A DNA stretch of 64,000 nucleotides from Terfezia claveryi (lineage: Eukaryota > Ascomycota > Pezizomycetes > Pezizales > Pezizaceae), in NCBI GenBank assembly GCA_015179025.1, contig WHUX01000041.1, positions 1-64,000 on the forward strand, written 5' to 3'. The notes beneath the pieces are model-generated. The model had not been told where the DNA came from. It saw nothing but the letters and a program-made list of their open reading frames with translations, and ran no database searches. Of this stretch, positions 60,023-64,000 are shown piece after piece. Numbering within the stretch: position 1 is the first letter of the stretch; every line of letters begins with the position of its first letter. Both the position numbers and the translations under genes were made by a program.

Positions 60023-63000
60023 CAAAAAGAGAAAGCTCAGGAAGACCCTGACAGGCAGAGGGAGGAGTGAGGCTGCTGGTGCTTTATTTTGATAAGGAGA
60101 AACTGCTATTGGATCGGAAGCGGATGAGAAGTATAGTACCGTGGTTACCAGATGGGAGGAGTTCTCGAAGGCCAGCTGAGGAGAAAGATGAAGCAGAATG
60201 AGACAAAATCAGCGGCATGCTTTATAGTCTCACCATCTAAATTAAGGCGTTTGTTTATTTGTTTAGTTTCACTTGTAAAGTTCTTGATTGAGGCTATGGG
60301 GAATCTGTACTTAGTACCGCAAATTACCATTGTTTGTGGAATTTATTTGGTTGTTTTTCTCGATAAGTGTCAATTTCTGTTACTTAGGTTGTACTTATAT
60401 CTAGGGTTAGAATCCCTAGAGGTGTTGATGGAGCAAACTGTGGGTCTTGGCATTCCTTTGTAAGCTTCTCAACTGCTCGAGGTGGGGCATTTTAGCCCCA
60501 CCTGCATCAGATCAGTTATTGATGTGGTGCGATCCCCGCACTCATTTCAAAAAGCTCGATCGTTTCTTCCCTCCTCCTTTCCTATCATGTGGAGTCTTCA
60601 GTTTTCAATTCTCAGTTCACATTATTCAGTTGCTGCTTATCTATTAGAGTTACAACTTTTGATGTGCAATCAGTCCCTTATACTTTGAAACAGTAATGGG
60701 GACCAACGGTGAACTGCCTATGGGGAAGTTGCGGATCTTGACATTCCCCCTCAAGAGGAGCTCTCAGAACTGTCTCGTCCTTTGAATAAAACAACATCTT
60801 TGTCTGTCATAACGTTCCCCAGTCTTGGGAGCATATCTACACGGTGGGGTCTTCAAGTAAGTCTTTTCACATGCATTCGGGATGGCCTCAACCAGGGTCC
60901 TTGAGTCATGCGCCGTATGACTCCTAGGATATTGTCGTATTTCGAAACATTTATGTGAGTCTCTTTCTCCTCTTTTCTCAATGTTCTTAGCTACTGGGGT
61001 TTCAGTCTTCACATTTACAACATTTCTCTCGGTTGCGTATTCTCCTTGACAGCAGTTCAATCATCGATACCAGATGCATCGATAAGTGCCACCTATGGTA
61101 TGAGGCATCCATCCTGCAGCAGATAGGTAAGGAACATACATGTTTTCGGTATCGTCTCGTACGTTGGGGTATGATTGGTGGAGTGCTCAAAAAAGTGGGC
61201 TGGGGTGGAGGGGTTGAGAAACGATTGAGACCTGCTTCAATGCTGTGCAAATCGAAATCAAAACTACCGACTGCATTGGTATGGATGGCCATTACTTCTC
61301 CTACTAACTACAGACTGCGGAATTTTTCGAATTGGGCATGGGTTACGGAGGTTTGTTTCTTTACCTAAGGCTCCAACTTCGAGATGATTAATGCCTCATA
61401 TCCGGTTGCATTCAAAATCCCACTACAGAGGCGAGTTGCAATACGTCCGGATGTTATTTTATCAGTTAATCATGAAAGATTTGAAAAACCAGACGTATGG
61501 AGAACTAGTTTTGTTCTAGTTCCTGGGGAAGGCATCCGAGAGGCGCCAATTCAACCTTTTCAATGGGTAAGACGGCTCAATAATCACGAAGTAAGGGTTA
61601 CACCGCGTGTATAAGGCTGGTGTGGGGTACTTGCGGCTGTGGGGAAGAAGCATGGTTAATCAGGAAACAGTGTACAAACAAGGGTTTGTTTGCATACCGA
61701 CAATGGCGATCATGTCTCAATGACATTTATGGGGAAGGGAGTACTGGCGATCAAACTTCTCGTCTTCTGGGCCAAATTTAAACTGGTGGGCCTATCACAG
61801 CGACGTCATGCTCTGACTGTTTTTTTGCTTTGTTAGGGCAAAATGCAAGGGACCCCCTGGTTCTTATTCTGTGGCGGCTTCTGTTCACGAGGGCCAATGT
61901 CTTGGAGGCCTGAATTTATGATGATGTAATTTCCACCTTTTTTCAACAATTAGCGACGTATTCTCTTAATTATATCCTCAATATTCGGTTTCTCTAACTA
62001 GTGTAACATTTATTGCTACCTGCAATATCAATCACGACTGCGGCGATATCGTTTTCTCCTATTTAATTTCGGAGCATTACTAACATATGTTTAGCAAGGT
62101 ACCTCAGCTCAGCCTTCCTCAATATCTAGTGTTTACCATCCCATCATCCAGTTGGATTTTTTATTCGCAGCAAGTTTTTCATTAATGTGTTTCCGAGCCG
62201 CAATGATGCAGCATCCAGATTGATTGGAGATATCAAAATCACTCACCTGCTTGAGGAACGGCGGTGTTGTGAAGAGCAGGGAGCAGTACACACTCTAGCT
62301 ACTGTGACTACCTACTGTTGCTAAGAAGGGGACATATCAGAGATAATGCGAGAGACCCTTTACACAACACTTTCACAAGCAAATAATGCACGAAATAGCG
62401 AAACAGACTGACTAGTTTTGTTATGAAGAAAAAACAATATAATTGAGGAAATCAGCAAAGAACCTGACAAGACGCGGCGTCTGGGTTAATATAATTTCCT
62501 TGTTGGTTGCTCTGATTAAATTGCAAATAGGACCGGAGGACTGGAGGTAACGTTCGTTAGGAATTGCCTTGTTTGGGCTTCAACGAGGGGAAGGTTGTTG
62601 GCATGCAGGGAAAATTAACAGTGATGCCCTCCATCTTTGCGAAGGTAAGAGCCGTATTGTCATTTGGGGGAATTCTGATGGCTTCTGGAGGGCGTGCAAC
62701 AAGTGATTCGCCTCCAAGGGAGAAGGTAATTCAATATTCTGGTCTGGCATATTAAAAGGAAATTCTGATTTCATTTATTTATTTCACGCCCTGGATGTCA
62801 ACTAAAGTAACATAAAGTACATGACAAATACAGAAAAAGCAGAGAATTTCACATGTATGGATATCGACACAGACTTACTTGTACGAGTTCGGCGAGAATC
62901 AGCCGTTATCCGATGAACCATTCCAGGGAACAAAAGCTGCTGGGTATTGTTTCACTACTTTGTCATACTAAGAAGTGCCTTGTGCCTTATTGTCGTCCCT

Positions 63001-64000
63001 GGCCAAGGCGGACGGCACGAAGCGAGGTGGATCATCCCTGAATTGGCGATCTTCATGTCGACTTCGGCTGGCTTCTGCATTGTACGTAAGTTTGTTTGAC
63101 GTGCTGGAGTTGAAACGGGATATCGATTAGATAAGAGCTAATACCGAACGATCGAGAGGAGATAGTCGATTGTAACTAAGGAAACGGGTTATCACGTGAT
63201 GAAACATTCCTGTCAAATCGGCGATGCTTAAACATAATCCAATGAACCAGTTGGAAACGTTATCTCTACTTGGAACAATTACGGGATATAGTTTCTAGTC
63301 TGGTTTTGTTTGTCATACAGAAGTGCCCTAGGTGGATGGTACCGGTACCTCGGGTGGGTGGGGATATTCTGGTTGACCTCTACAACTTCCCTTTGGCGCC
63401 TAGTTGTGCGACGAGATGACAGATGGCTTGATACTGTTAAAAGCTCAAGCAAGGGAGGTAGGGACGCTGGGATGCTAACATATTTATCACAGAGTTGGAT
63501 AAGTACATACGGAGTACTAGTTGCATTTTTCCTTTCTCAGTCACGCTTTACATGTATTAGTACGAAATGCAACAGATATCAACCAAAAGTTTTGAATTCA
63601 TTGTTAACCAAAGATTTGTGACGAGAATAGCTGACGCAGTACAGCCGGAACTCGATGGCATCTCAGCTGATGAGGACAGATGAAGTCCAGATTCACGAAT
63701 AGGCGCTGAGATCGGTATTGAGTATGGTTTCGCAGGTTCATCAGGATTTTGCCAACAAAAAAAAAAAAAAATGTATTTTTGATATGACACGTGGATCGTG
63801 ATCTGGCTCTAGCTCAGCGTATTAGTAGCAGGTCGACAAGACAACAACTACAGAATGTACAACGGGGCCATTACAACTCATCGACGTCGGTTAAGCTGGT
63901 AAGATGGCAGCGCGTCCTCATCCAGTTATAAATTCGATCTCCCCTTTTGGGTTCTTTTTTCTTTTTTATGTATACTTACATGGCAATAGAATATTTAACT
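60023..64000. other. Terminal gene-poor region
   Basis: I see no gene that I can support. A 76-codon frame at 61384-61614 (containing WRTSFVLVPGEGIREAP) looks protein-like, but its surroundings have stops in all frames and no start context. Two similar phrases, GTGGGTCTTGGCATTCC near 60440 and GCGGATCTTGACATTCC near 60731, lie 300 bases apart and could be repeat ends. The last motif copy (TAGTCTGGTTT) is at 63296-63306. A poly(A) run of 14 is at 63756. Confidence 0.45.

Noticed and set aside
61033..61614. Two adjacent plus-strand frames read as one gene
   Set aside because: No splice pair joins them, no motif is recognised, and stops occur in all frames around them.
1..64000. CRISPR array, operons, bacterial promoters or ribosome binding sites
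   Set aside because: Gene structure with spliceosomal introns and a U2 snRNA gene shows eukaryotic DNA. No regularly spaced direct repeats with unique spacers are present.

Overview
The window looks like nuclear DNA of a filamentous ascomycete. Its genes carry short GT-AG introns (mostly 56-99 nt, often with CTAAC-type branch sites). It holds an ApsB/Mto1 microtubule organiser with both family signature motifs, a fungal-type U2 snRNA gene and a tRNA with a short intron. Gene density is low and the spacers are full of old mobile elements, as in Pezizomycetes such as truffles. The class-level placement is an inference and cannot be proved from this window.

Layout. 0-5 kb: a decayed gene with a nuclease-like motif, an intact N2227/carnosine N-methyltransferase-like gene and a tRNA-Lys(UUU). 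5-15 kb: mostly gene-poor, with a 1-kb inverted-repeat element, the U2 snRNA gene and its TATA box (minus strand), and a Helitron fragment. 15-19 kb: two minus-strand genes of three exons each (a small hydrophilic protein and a four-helix membrane protein), separated by a second copy of the 1-kb element. 19-24 kb: gene-poor. 24-29 kb: a large minus-strand gene for a proline-rich protein with a C-terminal UBA domain. 31-44 kb: three plus-strand genes, namely a SNIP1/Pml1-type FHA splicing factor, an unrecognised coiled-coil protein and the ApsB/Mto1 organiser. 44-56 kb: accessory DNA with a third 1-kb element, a small three-exon gene that is itself built from duplications, a 48-bp coding minisatellite, a dead pogo/Fot1 transposase, a broken membrane-protein gene and the 3' end of a LINE with its poly(A) tail. 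57-60 kb: an unrecognised proline-rich 892-residue protein. 60-64 kb: no convincing gene.

The genes do not form a pathway or cluster. U2 snRNA and the SNIP1-like protein both act in the spliceosome but are 20 kb apart, so this is probably coincidence. The most unusual signals are a short motif (GTCTGGTTGGCAC next to TA) scattered through the spacers, the nested duplications around 46-48 kb, and a possible short isoform of the ApsB/Mto1 gene caused by a long internal intron. All exon limits were read by eye from splice consensus and reading phase. None is supported by transcripts.
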